Source: an uncultured Eubacteriales bacterium
GTDB taxonomy: Bacteria > Bacillota > Clostridia > Christensenellales > Borkfalkiaceae
Assembly (NCBI GenBank): GCA_900542935.1
Contig: UQPN01000008.1
Span: forward strand, 1-64,000
Length of the DNA: 64,000 nucleotides
Direction: 5' to 3'
Each line of letters begins with the position of its first letter. The stretch's first letter is position 1. Both the position numbers and the translations under genes were made by a program. The notes under the pieces were generated by a model. That model ran no database searches and was not told the origin of the DNA. It saw only the letters and a program-made list of their open reading frames with translations. Positions 34,409 through 42,817 of this stretch are shown here, piece by piece.

Positions 34409-37400
34409 ATGAAAAACGGAAACAAAAAGGCTATCCGGTGCGCGGCGGTTTTTGCGGCGCTTGCCATGGGATTCGGCGGCTGCGCCGCAGGCGCCGAAAC
34501 AAATCGCGGCAGCATGAAATTGCTTGGCGAAAGCGGCGAGGGAACGGCGCAGGTGAAACGTTACGGCTACGAACAAAACGCCGTACCGGGCTACAAAACG
34601 GTCGCGTTTGAAGAAACGGAAGATTTATGCGCCGATAACGAGGGCATGGGCTGGGTAATTCTGGAAGAACCGCTGTACGGAGGTCTGCCTTCGCTCGGTT
34701 ATAAGGGCGTTTATCCCGAAGTGAAACAGATATCCATGTCTACCGGCTGGTCGGTGGTGGAAACTTCGCCCGGCGAGTTCAACTGGACCGTACTGGACGA
34801 AACCATCGCGTACTGGGCGGAACAGGGCAAAACGATCAATCTCAGGCTTTGCACCGACGGACTTGTATTGAATCAGGGCGTCGTGAACGGTTGCCCCGCT
34901 TGGTTGTTCGAAGCGCCGTACAATGTGCCCAGCGTGGTGCACGACGGGCAGACGTACGCCGATTTATCCAACGAAAAATATATGGAACGGCTGAAAATCT
35001 TCCTGGAAGAATTCGCGACGCATTATACAAGCGAAGATTATCCGTATGCCGACGCCATCGAAGTGGTGGAACTCCGCGGCTACGGCATGGTGGGCGAATG
35101 GCACTCCGGCTGGAGCAGCTACGGCAGCCTTGAAGATCGTTCGAAAATGCTTTGCGACGTCATCGACGCGTGGCGCGAAGCCTGGGGCGATAAACTGCTG
35201 GTTCTTTCCTGCACGTATGAATTCGGTTCGTACATGACGGGGCTGACCAACGCGGCTTCGTATGAAGATTTCATGTATTACATGGGGTACGACCATGCGT
35301 TGCAGCTGGATAACATCGGCTGGCGGCGCGACGGCATCGCGTTTGCTTTACAGGAATACGACAGTCGTTTCGCCAACGATTATTTCTATCTGAACACGGG
35401 CGTTCCGCTCTGCGGCGAACTGGGCGACGGATACGCAAAACACGGCGACGATTCGCCTTATCCGCTGTTCGAATCGCTCAGCGAGGCGTTGCATAAGTGG
35501 CGCGTGAATTACAACACCGCTGTAGGTTGGGTGGCGCAGGATTTCGCCGACGTGGTGAAGAACGATAAAGAGTGCGTGGAATATTTCAACCGCATGATGG
35601 GCTTCCGTTTCGTTCCCGATACCGTCAGCTATTCCCACGGCGTGAAAGCCGGCGATAAGTTTTATCTCAATTCGCTTTGGAGCAACAACGCGATGGGGCG
35701 TTGCTGGAAAGATTACGACCTTTCCGTGTATTTCGAGGACGCCGACGGCAACACGGTGTATACGGGAACGGACGAATCGTTCAACCCCGCATCGATCAAC
35801 GGCGGCGAACCGCATTTCTTCGATCTGGAATACGATCTGCCCGCTTCGCTGCCCGCGGGAACGTATACCGTGAAATTCGCGATGACCGATAAAAACGGCG
35901 TTCCGAAAATCGAAATGCCGATAGCGGGAAAGGACGCGGATAAAAAGTATTACCTCGGCGAGGTTACGGTGGGCGATACGGCGGCTAAGAAACTTGCCGA
36001 AGCGGATTCGCTGGACGGCGATACGGCTTTCAAAGCGATCGGCACGGGAAAAATCACCGACAGACTGGTAACCGTGAACGGTTCGAAAGCGATTGTCGGC
36101 GGCGGCAACGGCGTGTTTGCCGAAGGAATGCCGCTGGAAAACGGTAAAACGTACTACGTGTCTTTCGATTATAAAACGAATATCGAAAAATCGGCGATTA
36201 AAATCAACATGCAAAGCAAATATCTCGTGGGTGCCTACAACGCGGAAAACGGCGTCTGGGGAGATAAGTACGAGTGGCTGGACGTTTCGAATAATGTTTC
36301 TCACCGCACGGCGACGATTACCGTGCCCGACGACGGAAAGCAATACAAACTCAGCTTCGGCGCCGCCGAAAACGCGGCAATTGCGGCGTTTGACGATATT
36401 TCCGCGGTTACGGCGGATAAACAGGACGTCGGCTTTAAACTGAATCCCGCGTTTGCAACAAAGGAAGAGGACGGTTCGTATACCATTTATTCGCAGAATA
36501 CGCCGTACTGGGCGGACGGATTGCAGCTGAAAAACGAACTCGGCGCGCACGAAACGTATATGCTTACGTTCGACGCGGCAACAACAACGGAAATTTCGGG
36601 CGGCGGCTTCTTCTATGCGATGATTACCGATCCGAACGCCGACCCGGACGATAAGAACGGATATATCGAAAGCTTCTCGTTAAACCGCATCGGTTCTTTT
36701 TGGAAACCCGCGGATACGGGGTATACGAAGTATTCGTACGTGTTCAATACCGACGATTATCCCGAAGGTTCGCACGTGGTGTTCGGCGTGCGCGATCGCG
36801 GCGGCGTGAACATTAAAAACATTACGCTTACAAAACTTTCGAGCGACGAATCGTACACGCGGGACGCGGTGGCGGTGAAACATAACGTAGTGCCCGAAAA
36901 AGGAATCGACGCAGACGGCAAAGGCGTTGTGGAAAACTTCGAAGCGGGCGTGTTCAACGGCGGCTGTATGTATCCCGGTATCGGTTCTACCGGCATTATT
37001 TCAGGCAACCCCGAATATCTCATCAGCGGTAAATATTCCTGCTATGTAGATAACACGTACTCTACGGGAAACGCATGGGAGTTCAACGTATTCTGCAATA
37101 CGAATCTTGCGGATATGTGTCTTTCTCTAAACACCACGTACCGACTGAAATTCAAATATAAAGTGGTGAAAGACGAAAGCGCGGCCGACGGCGGTTACTT
37201 CTATTGTCTGGCGCGCGAAGAAGGTACCTTCCTGCACGATACGGGCGTATACGAATGGCGGAAAGGCGATTACGAAATCGGCGAAGTGTATTCCGTGGAA
37301 TACGAATTCACCACGGGTTCGCAGGGCAGATATTACCTGATGTGGGGTATCCGGTTCGGCGGGGCAATGGCTATCGACGACGTGGTGATCGAAAAGATGG

Positions 37401-37483
37401 AAACCCCTTCGGGACAAACGAAACCGAAAGTAACGAAAGGGCATGCCTATACGGTAACGGACGAAGTGCTTTATAAACGTTAA
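34409..37483 (+). CDS. Large glycosidase-like surface lipoprotein
   Basis: 1024 residues from the ATG behind ACGGAGG. The signal peptide ends in a lipobox (GFGGC, Cys25). Residues about 60-420 look like a TIM barrel similar to DUF4832/GH42-like domains: VVETSPGEFNWTVLDETI, the ELRGYGMVGEWHSGW segment with a likely acid/base Glu, and VPLCGELGDGY with a second Glu. A beta domain follows (420-560), then two or three carbohydrate-binding-like modules (LENGKTYYVSFDYKTN, ETYMLTFDAATT, LNTTYRLKFKYKVV). It would bind and probably trim a polysaccharide at the cell surface. Family not certain. Confidence 0.7.
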   Translation: MKNGNKKAIRCAAVFAALAMGFGGCAAGAETNRGSMKLLGESGEGTAQVKRYGYEQNAVPGYKTVAFEETEDLCADNEGMGWVILEEPLYGGLPSLGYKGVYPEVKQISMSTGWSVVETSPGEFNWTVLDETIAYWAEQGKTINLRLCTDGLVLNQGVVNGCPAWLFEAPYNVPSVVHDGQTYADLSNEKYMERLKIFLEEFATHYTSEDYPYADAIEVVELRGYGMVGEWHSGWSSYGSLEDRSKMLCDVIDAWREAWGDKLLVLSCTYEFGSYMTGLTNAASYEDFMYYMGYDHALQLDNIGWRRDGIAFALQEYDSRFANDYFYLNTGVPLCGELGDGYAKHGDDSPYPLFESLSEALHKWRVNYNTAVGWVAQDFADVVKNDKECVEYFNRMMGFRFVPDTVSYSHGVKAGDKFYLNSLWSNNAMGRCWKDYDLSVYFEDADGNTVYTGTDESFNPASINGGEPHFFDLEYDLPASLPAGTYTVKFAMTDKNGVPKIEMPIAGKDADKKYYLGEVTVGDTAAKKLAEADSLDGDTAFKAIGTGKITDRLVTVNGSKAIVGGGNGVFAEGMPLENGKTYYVSFDYKTNIEKSAIKINMQSKYLVGAYNAENGVWGDKYEWLDVSNNVSHRTATITVPDDGKQYKLSFGAAENAAIAAFDDISAVTADKQDVGFKLNPAFATKEEDGSYTIYSQNTPYWADGLQLKNELGAHETYMLTFDAATTTEISGGGFFYAMITDPNADPDDKNGYIESFSLNRIGSFWKPADTGYTKYSYVFNTDDYPEGSHVVFGVRDRGGVNIKNITLTKLSSDESYTRDAVAVKHNVVPEKGIDADGKGVVENFEAGVFNGGCMYPGIGSTGIISGNPEYLISGKYSCYVDNTYSTGNAWEFNVFCNTNLADMCLSLNTTYRLKFKYKVVKDESAADGGYFYCLAREEGTFLHDTGVYEWRKGDYEIGEVYSVEYEFTTGSQGRYYLMWGIRFGGAMAIDDVVIEKMETPSGQTKPKVTKGHAYTVTDEVLYKR

Positions 37484-37530
37484 AGCACCCGCATATAAAC
37501 AATGAAAGTACGATTAAGGAGATAAATACG

Positions 37531-38910
37531 ATGAAAAAATCAATTCGCATAATCGGCGGCATGCTTGCCGTAACAACAACGTTGCTGACGCTTGCTTCCT
37601 GCAAAGCGTCGCCGTCCGGGAAAGACGATGACGATACGTTCGGCGGAAACGGCGGCAAAACCGTGGTGAGATATTATTCGTTTAACGACGAACAATCGAA
37701 CAAAGAGCTGAAAGCAGCCATCGAAGCGGATTTCTATAAAAAGAATCCAGACATCAAAATTCAGCTGGAAATTTCTACGGGAAATTTCTATTCCAACCTT
37801 CTCAACGATATTTCGGGCAAAAACGAAGCGGACGTATTCGGCATGGAGCCGGGCGAAATTTATCCGTTTTTAAGCAAGAACTATCTTGAACCTCTGGACG
37901 ATTATTTCGCCGCATCGGAAAATATTTCGTTGGACGAAATATGGGACATCAACAAGCAGGCGTATACGTACGACGCCGCGACGGATACGTTCGGCAAGGG
38001 AAAAACCTACGCCGTGATGAAAGACTGGACGACGGACAGCATGCTGCTGTATAACCGCGATTTGTTTTCGCAGGAACAGCTGGCGGCGATCGAGAAAGAT
38101 TCCGACGGCGACGGCATCGCCGATCCGCTTACATTCGAACAATTCCAAAAATTGTGCAACGAACTTCTGGTGAAGAAGAACGGAACGATTACGCAGTATT
38201 CGTTTTTACCGGGGCTTGCCGAAGCGAAAGTTCTGGCGCAGTTCCTTACAAACGCGGGCACTTCGTGGTTTAATTCTTCTACTTATGAATCGACGTTTTT
38301 ACAGCAGAACGTAAAAGACGTAGTGAAATACTATTACGATATCTTAGCAAAAAACGAGGTGAACAATACCGGCGCTTCGATGCTTCCGCTGTTCGCGCAG
38401 GGGAAAGTAGCGATGATTATGAGCGGTATGTACGCCGTGGAATATTACGGGTTGGATAAGCTGAATCTGGGCGTGGCGTATCCGCCTGCGAAAGCCGGAT
38501 GCGAATCAAAACCGTACACGACGGGCTGCGTGGGCATGGCGATTTCCGCCCGTTCGAAGGTAAAGAAAGCCGCGTTTAAATTCGTGGAGTGGTATCTCGA
38601 TTATATGGGCGAAAAATCGGCGGAGCGCGCGCTTAACTTCCCCGCGTTGAAAAAATATGCCGAAGAGTATATTCTGAATCCCGAAAAGAACACGAACGCG
38701 GTGCGGCTGGCTGCGGCGCAGAAATTCTACAAATCGCTGGATAAAGCGGTGGTGATCGACCGCAATAAATATTGTTCGCAGGCTTCTCTGGAGAGCATCG
38801 AATTTATGTATACGGGCGAATATCTCGAAGGGGCGATGACGTTCGACGAGTTCTGCGAAACGCTCGATTACGAAGTGAATAAGCGCGTAAGGCTGGCAAA
38901 ACAATCGTAA
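37531..38910 (+). CDS. Sugar ABC transporter substrate-binding lipoprotein (locus A)
   Basis: A 459-residue family 1 extracellular solute-binding protein. The lipobox is LASC with Cys24, then an acidic Gly-rich linker. The fold is indicated by VVRYYSFNDEQSNKEL, DVFGMEPGEIYPFL, a LLYNRDLF segment, and GKVAMIMSGMYAVE, typical of carbohydrate-binding members. An SDGDGIADPLTF-like calcium-type loop is present (DSDGDGIADP). It delivers an oligosaccharide to the two permeases encoded next. AAGGAG precedes the ATG. Substrate unknown. Confidence 0.92.
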   Translation: MKKSIRIIGGMLAVTTTLLTLASCKASPSGKDDDDTFGGNGGKTVVRYYSFNDEQSNKELKAAIEADFYKKNPDIKIQLEISTGNFYSNLLNDISGKNEADVFGMEPGEIYPFLSKNYLEPLDDYFAASENISLDEIWDINKQAYTYDAATDTFGKGKTYAVMKDWTTDSMLLYNRDLFSQEQLAAIEKDSDGDGIADPLTFEQFQKLCNELLVKKNGTITQYSFLPGLAEAKVLAQFLTNAGTSWFNSSTYESTFLQQNVKDVVKYYYDILAKNEVNNTGASMLPLFAQGKVAMIMSGMYAVEYYGLDKLNLGVAYPPAKAGCESKPYTTGCVGMAISARSKVKKAAFKFVEWYLDYMGEKSAERALNFPALKKYAEEYILNPEKNTNAVRLAAAQKFYKSLDKAVVIDRNKYCSQASLESIEFMYTGEYLEGAMTFDEFCETLDYEVNKRVRLAKQS

Positions 38911-38938
38911 AATTGCCGAAGGGAGGAGTTTTATACCG

Positions 38939-39808
38939 ATGACGAGGGAAAAGAAAACGACATTATCGTTCTTTGCGTATATCAGTCCGTGGCTTCTGGG
39001 CTTTGCCTGTTTCGGATTGTTTCCGCTTGTGTATTCGCTGTATATCAGTTTCTGTCATTATCAGATGGGTGGAACGCCCGTATTCGCGGGATTTCAGAAT
39101 TACATCGATTTGTTCAAATATGAAAAATACTTTTTTACCACGCTGAAAAACACGTTTGTGTTCATGACGGCGACTACGGTGTTCGGCATGGGGTTCGGAT
39201 TGCTGTTTTCGCTGATGATCAACGCCGTGCCGGAGGCAAAGAGATTTTATCAGACGGTGTACTATCTGCCTGCTATTCTGCCCTTCATCGCGGGAACGAT
39301 GCTCTGGGAATCGATGTATGCGAAATACGGTATTCTGAACGGGATTCTCACCACGATGGGGTTTGACAGAGTTTTGTTTTTAGGGCACAAAAACGCGATG
39401 AAAAGCCTTGTCGTAATGTCGGTGTGGGGCGGCGTCGGCGGAAAAATCACCATGTTTCTTCCGGCGGTGGCGGGCGTGCCGAAAGATCTGCTTGAAACGA
39501 TGGATCTGGACGGCGCGAACGCCTGGCAGAAATTCTGCCACGTTACTTTGCCCATGATTTCGCCCACGATTTTCTATCTGCTGATTATGGATATCATCGG
39601 CGGATTACAGGCGTACGGACCGATGATGATGCTGGGCGGCGGAACCGCTACGATTACCGCAACGTTGCAGATTTACAACTACGCGATGATCGATCACACG
39701 ATGGGCTATGCAAGCGCGTATGCGTGGATCATTTTCCTGATTGTGCTTGCGGTAACGTTTGTGTTCTTTAAATTCGGCGGAAAGAAGGTGTATTATGTTG
39801 ACGAATGA
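38939..39808 (+). CDS. Sugar ABC transporter permease, MalF/UgpA type (locus A)
   Basis: A 289-residue permease with six membrane segments. The N-terminal ISPWLLGFACFGLFPLVYSLY is typical of MalF-like subunits, and the EAA loop reads ETMDLDGANAWQKFCHVTLP, contacting the ATPase. GGAGGAG precedes the ATG. It forms a heterodimer with the next product, whose start overlaps by 14 bases. No ATPase gene is present in the operon. Confidence 0.93.
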   Translation: MTREKKTTLSFFAYISPWLLGFACFGLFPLVYSLYISFCHYQMGGTPVFAGFQNYIDLFKYEKYFFTTLKNTFVFMTATTVFGMGFGLLFSLMINAVPEAKRFYQTVYYLPAILPFIAGTMLWESMYAKYGILNGILTTMGFDRVLFLGHKNAMKSLVVMSVWGGVGGKITMFLPAVAGVPKDLLETMDLDGANAWQKFCHVTLPMISPTIFYLLIMDIIGGLQAYGPMMMLGGGTATITATLQIYNYAMIDHTMGYASAYAWIIFLIVLAVTFVFFKFGGKKVYYVDE

Positions 39809-40739
39809 TATGATATCCGATGCTTCCGTTCTTTCGCCCGAATCGGGAAACGGATTGAAAACACCCGGCAAAGTAACGAAATTTCACGACCGGAAAAAAG
39901 CGCGGAGAAGAAGCAATATTATTCTGTATACGATTCTTTCTCTGGTGGCGGTGCTCATGGTGCTGCCTACGCTGGTCATGCTGTGTTCTTCGCTGAAATC
40001 GTACGACGATTATTATTCGCTGCAGTTTCATCTGCTGCCGCGCGACGGAGTGCATTTCGATAACTACGCTCGTGTGTTTACTTCCAGCGAAAATTTCCTG
40101 TTGTGGATTAGCAACACGCTGTTTTTAATCGTTACGAACACGGTGCTTTGTACGGTTTCCACGTCGATAGTGGCATACGGTTTTGCGAAATTCCGTTGTA
40201 AAGCGTCAGACGCGCTGTTTATGGTGCTGCTTGCCACGATGATGATTCCTTGGGCGGTAACCATGGTGCCTTCGTATCTGCTGTGGGCGCGGCTCGGACT
40301 GACGGATAGCTTCTATCCTTTGATTCTTCCGAGCGTCGGCGGCAGCGCGTACTATGTGTTTATGTTCCGCCAGAACATGCGCGGGATTCCCAACGAGATT
40401 ATGGAAGCGGCGGAAATGGACGGCGCGAATTCGCTGACGAGATTATTCAGAATCGTTCTGCCCAACTGCATCCCCGTCATCGTTACGATGGTGCTTTTTA
40501 CGGCAATGGGCATCTGGGGCGATTATCTCGGACCGCTCATTTATCTGCGCCGTCCCGAAAAATTCAATATTTCCCTTGGCATCAACATGCTTCGTTCGCA
40601 GACGACGCAGGGGAAACAGGATACGCCCATGCTGCTTGCGGCAAGCGTTTTAATGGCGATACCGTCCATGATTATGTATTATACGGGCACGAAAATTTTT
40701 GCAAAAGGCATTTCGCTGCAAGGCGGCGTGAAAGGCTGA
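39795..40739 (+). CDS. Sugar ABC transporter permease, MalG/UgpE type (locus A)
   Basis: The ATG giving MLTNDMISDASVL follows AAGGTG and overlaps the previous gene by 14 bases; the frame extends 36 nt upstream without a site. The 314-residue product has a 40-residue cytoplasmic head and six membrane segments. The EAA loop is EAAEMDGANSLTRLFRIVLP, and the C-terminus ends in GISLQGGVKG, the usual MalG-type GxxxGxVKG end. It pairs with the preceding permease. Confidence 0.93.
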   Translation: MLTNDMISDASVLSPESGNGLKTPGKVTKFHDRKKARRRSNIILYTILSLVAVLMVLPTLVMLCSSLKSYDDYYSLQFHLLPRDGVHFDNYARVFTSSENFLLWISNTLFLIVTNTVLCTVSTSIVAYGFAKFRCKASDALFMVLLATMMIPWAVTMVPSYLLWARLGLTDSFYPLILPSVGGSAYYVFMFRQNMRGIPNEIMEAAEMDGANSLTRLFRIVLPNCIPVIVTMVLFTAMGIWGDYLGPLIYLRRPEKFNISLGINMLRSQTTQGKQDTPMLLAASVLMAIPSMIMYYTGTKIFAKGISLQGGVKG

Positions 40740-40772
40740 GTTTTACAGGAGTACGATAAGAGGTAACGACGG

Positions 40773-41717
40773 ATGAACAAAATTATTTTCGATACGGATA
40801 TCGGCGGAGATTGCGACGACGCGGGCGCGCTTGCGATTCTGCATGAAGCGCAGAATGCGGGAAAGGCGGAATTGCTTGCCGTTACGCTGAGCAGTTCCAG
40901 CCCGTACGCCGCTGGCTGCGCGGACGCGATTAACCGCTATTACGGCCATATCGTGCCGATCGGGCAGACGGAAACGAAAGCGCCCGGAGAGGACGAAAAC
41001 TTCTACGAAGATTCTTACGGAAAGGCGATTTCCGAGGCTTTCGAAAACGGGTATCCGAAAGAAGAAAAGCCGCAAAGCGCCGTGAGATTGTTGCGCAGGC
41101 TGCTTGCGGAAAATACGGGCGAAAAAATTACGATTGTCGCGGTGGGAAATTTCGAAAACCTTGCGGCGCTTCTTACAAGCGGCGCCGACGATATTTCTCC
41201 GCTGACGGGCAAAGAACTTATGCTTGCGCAGGCGAAACGCGTTGTGGCGATGGCATGCTTCTTCCCTTCGGAAAGCGTACCCGAAGTGTGGTTCGGCGAC
41301 TGGAAAATGGAAGCGGAATTCAACGTTGCCGTAGATATTCCGTCTGCCCGCACAACGTTGGAAGAATGCCCCGTACCCGTGTATTTTTCGCATTATCTTA
41401 CCGGAATGAGCGTGCTTACGGGCGCTCGGTTGATGAAAAAGGACGAAAAAAACCCCGCGGGGCGGAGCTACTACGTACATTCGAAAGGAAATCGTTCTTC
41501 GTGGGATCCCGCTGCGGCGTTTTTTGCCGTATACGGTTGCGGCAAGGCGTTTGAAATCAAGCGCCGCGGCAAAGTTACGATCAACGAAAAAGGCGTTTCT
41601 TTGTTTAAAGAAGACGCCTCGGGAAGCCATTATTTAATCGATTATATCGGCGAATCTTTGGCGGAAACCGCCTTGGACGAAGCGATGTGCGGAGAATATT
41701 CCGACGACGAAAACTAA
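40773..41717 (+). CDS. Nucleoside-hydrolase-fold (IunH-like) enzyme, locus A
   Basis: A 314-residue member of the inosine-uridine nucleoside N-ribohydrolase fold. The N-terminal FDTDIGGDCDDAGAL supplies the Asp cluster that binds calcium. A VAVGNFENLAALL segment and EFNVAVDIPSA keep the general pattern, but the classical NxxxDPEA/C-terminal Asp motifs are altered, so the substrate may not be a nucleoside. It is the last gene of the sugar importer operon and a second family member closes the matching operon in locus B. It has no signal peptide, so it would act on the imported compound. Confidence 0.8.
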   Translation: MNKIIFDTDIGGDCDDAGALAILHEAQNAGKAELLAVTLSSSSPYAAGCADAINRYYGHIVPIGQTETKAPGEDENFYEDSYGKAISEAFENGYPKEEKPQSAVRLLRRLLAENTGEKITIVAVGNFENLAALLTSGADDISPLTGKELMLAQAKRVVAMACFFPSESVPEVWFGDWKMEAEFNVAVDIPSARTTLEECPVPVYFSHYLTGMSVLTGARLMKKDEKNPAGRSYYVHSKGNRSSWDPAAAFFAVYGCGKAFEIKRRGKVTINEKGVSLFKEDASGSHYLIDYIGESLAETALDEAMCGEYSDDEN

Positions 41718-41726
41718 TCGTCGTCG
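41702..41726. terminator. Hairpin spanning convergent stop codons
   Basis: A perfect 9-bp stem (CGACGACGA with TCGTCGTCG) whose 7-nt loop contains the overlapping stop codons of the two convergent genes. No T run on either side. It could act as a two-way termination or RNA-protecting structure. Confidence 0.45.
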
Positions 41727-42622
41727 TGCAGAGTAAAAAAGTTCTTATCGGTTTCTTTGTTGAATTGTTTAATCGTGCGGTAGCGCGAACGGAATTTGGT
41801 GGGAGAGCAGTCGCATTTTTTCTGAAACGTTTTGCAAAACTGCGTGGTGGAAGAAAATCCCGCCATTTCCGCAATTTCGTAAACGCGCAGATTCGGGTTC
41901 TGCAATAAAAGCTCGGCGGCGCGTTGCAGGCGTAAATTCTGAAGATAGCGATAGGGCGGCTGTTTCATTACCGATTCGAACAAAGTGGAAAAATAAGAAC
42001 GCGATACGTACAATTCGTCGCAAAGCGAGGAAATCGTAATCGGTCTGCTTAAATTCAGCTGCATGTATTTGATGGAACGATCGATGATAGAGGAGAAAAA
42101 CGCCTGATTTTTGGAATTTGACACGTTGAATTTAGCGGCGAGGTTTCCAAGCAGCGAAAAACACGAAGCCATGGCTCGGAAAGAAAACGCCGGAGAATTT
42201 TCGTCGGCGGCGTCGCGCGCATAGGAAAGCAGTTCTGTTAAAGGCTGAATGTCTTTATCCGAATAATCGAAAACGGTAACGCCTTTCAAGCCGCATTGTT
42301 CAAACAAAACGCTGCAGTCCGTTCCCGAAAACGCCACCCAGCAATATTTCCATTGCGTATCTTTTTCGGCGCCGTAATCCACAAGGTCCTGCGGCGAAAT
42401 CACAAACGCTTTGCCTTTCGACAGCGAATATTTTTTGGAATTGCTGCAAAAAAATCCGTTGCCTTCCAGCACGAAATGCACAATGTAATTTTCACGATGA
42501 ATCGGCGTATCGAGAAACGGTCTTTCGTTGTTTTCTTCGCCGAATTCCACCAGATTTATCCCTTTGTAGGTGGGCTGGTAGTTGATGTAAGTGAGCATAT
42601 ACGGATTGCGGATGATGTACAC
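41714..42622 (-). CDS. AraC-family transcriptional regulator (locus A)
   Basis: A GTG at 42622 lies 11 nt after AAGGGAG and downstream of a good promoter; the longer frame's ATG at 42667 lies inside that promoter, and ATG 42598 is an alternative without a site. The product (302 residues) has an N-terminal cupin-like sensor domain (NYIVHFVLEGNGFF, KGKAFVISPQDL) and a C-terminal pair of helix-turn-helix motifs (ITISSLCDELYVSRSYFSTL, RVYEIAEMAGFSSTTQFCKT). It is a likely sugar-responsive activator of locus A or of the surface protein gene divergent from it. Confidence 0.88.
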   Translation of the reverse strand: MYIIRNPYMLTYINYQPTYKGINLVEFGEENNERPFLDTPIHRENYIVHFVLEGNGFFCSNSKKYSLSKGKAFVISPQDLVDYGAEKDTQWKYCWVAFSGTDCSVLFEQCGLKGVTVFDYSDKDIQPLTELLSYARDAADENSPAFSFRAMASCFSLLGNLAAKFNVSNSKNQAFFSSIIDRSIKYMQLNLSRPITISSLCDELYVSRSYFSTLFESVMKQPPYRYLQNLRLQRAAELLLQNPNLRVYEIAEMAGFSSTTQFCKTFQKKCDCSPTKFRSRYRTIKQFNKETDKNFFTLHDDD

Positions 42623-42657
42623 GGCTGAATTCGCTCCCTTGAAATTTCGATGTAAAT

Positions 42658-42686
42658 ATTGTAACATAAAAAGAACAAAAAAGCAA
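42658..42686 (-). promoter_or_regulatory. Promoter of the locus A AraC gene
   Basis: On the minus strand: TTGCTT, 17 nt, TACAAT. It covers the upstream ATG of the frame, which settles the choice of a later start. Confidence 0.65.
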
Positions 42687-42817
42687 TAAAAAATTCAAAA
42701 ATTTTATTGCGCGTTTTTAAAAAATGTAAATAAACGGAAGATATCTCGTTAAAAGCCGTATAAATATCTGATATACGGCAGCGCAGGGGGAGATGTCTTT
42801 CCGCAAGGAGGAAATTT

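Noticed and set aside
37531..40739. Incomplete, non-functional ABC transporter because no ATPase gene is present
   Set aside because: Sugar importers of Firmicutes commonly share one MsmX/UgpC-type ATPase encoded elsewhere, so absence here is normal. The same applies to locus B.
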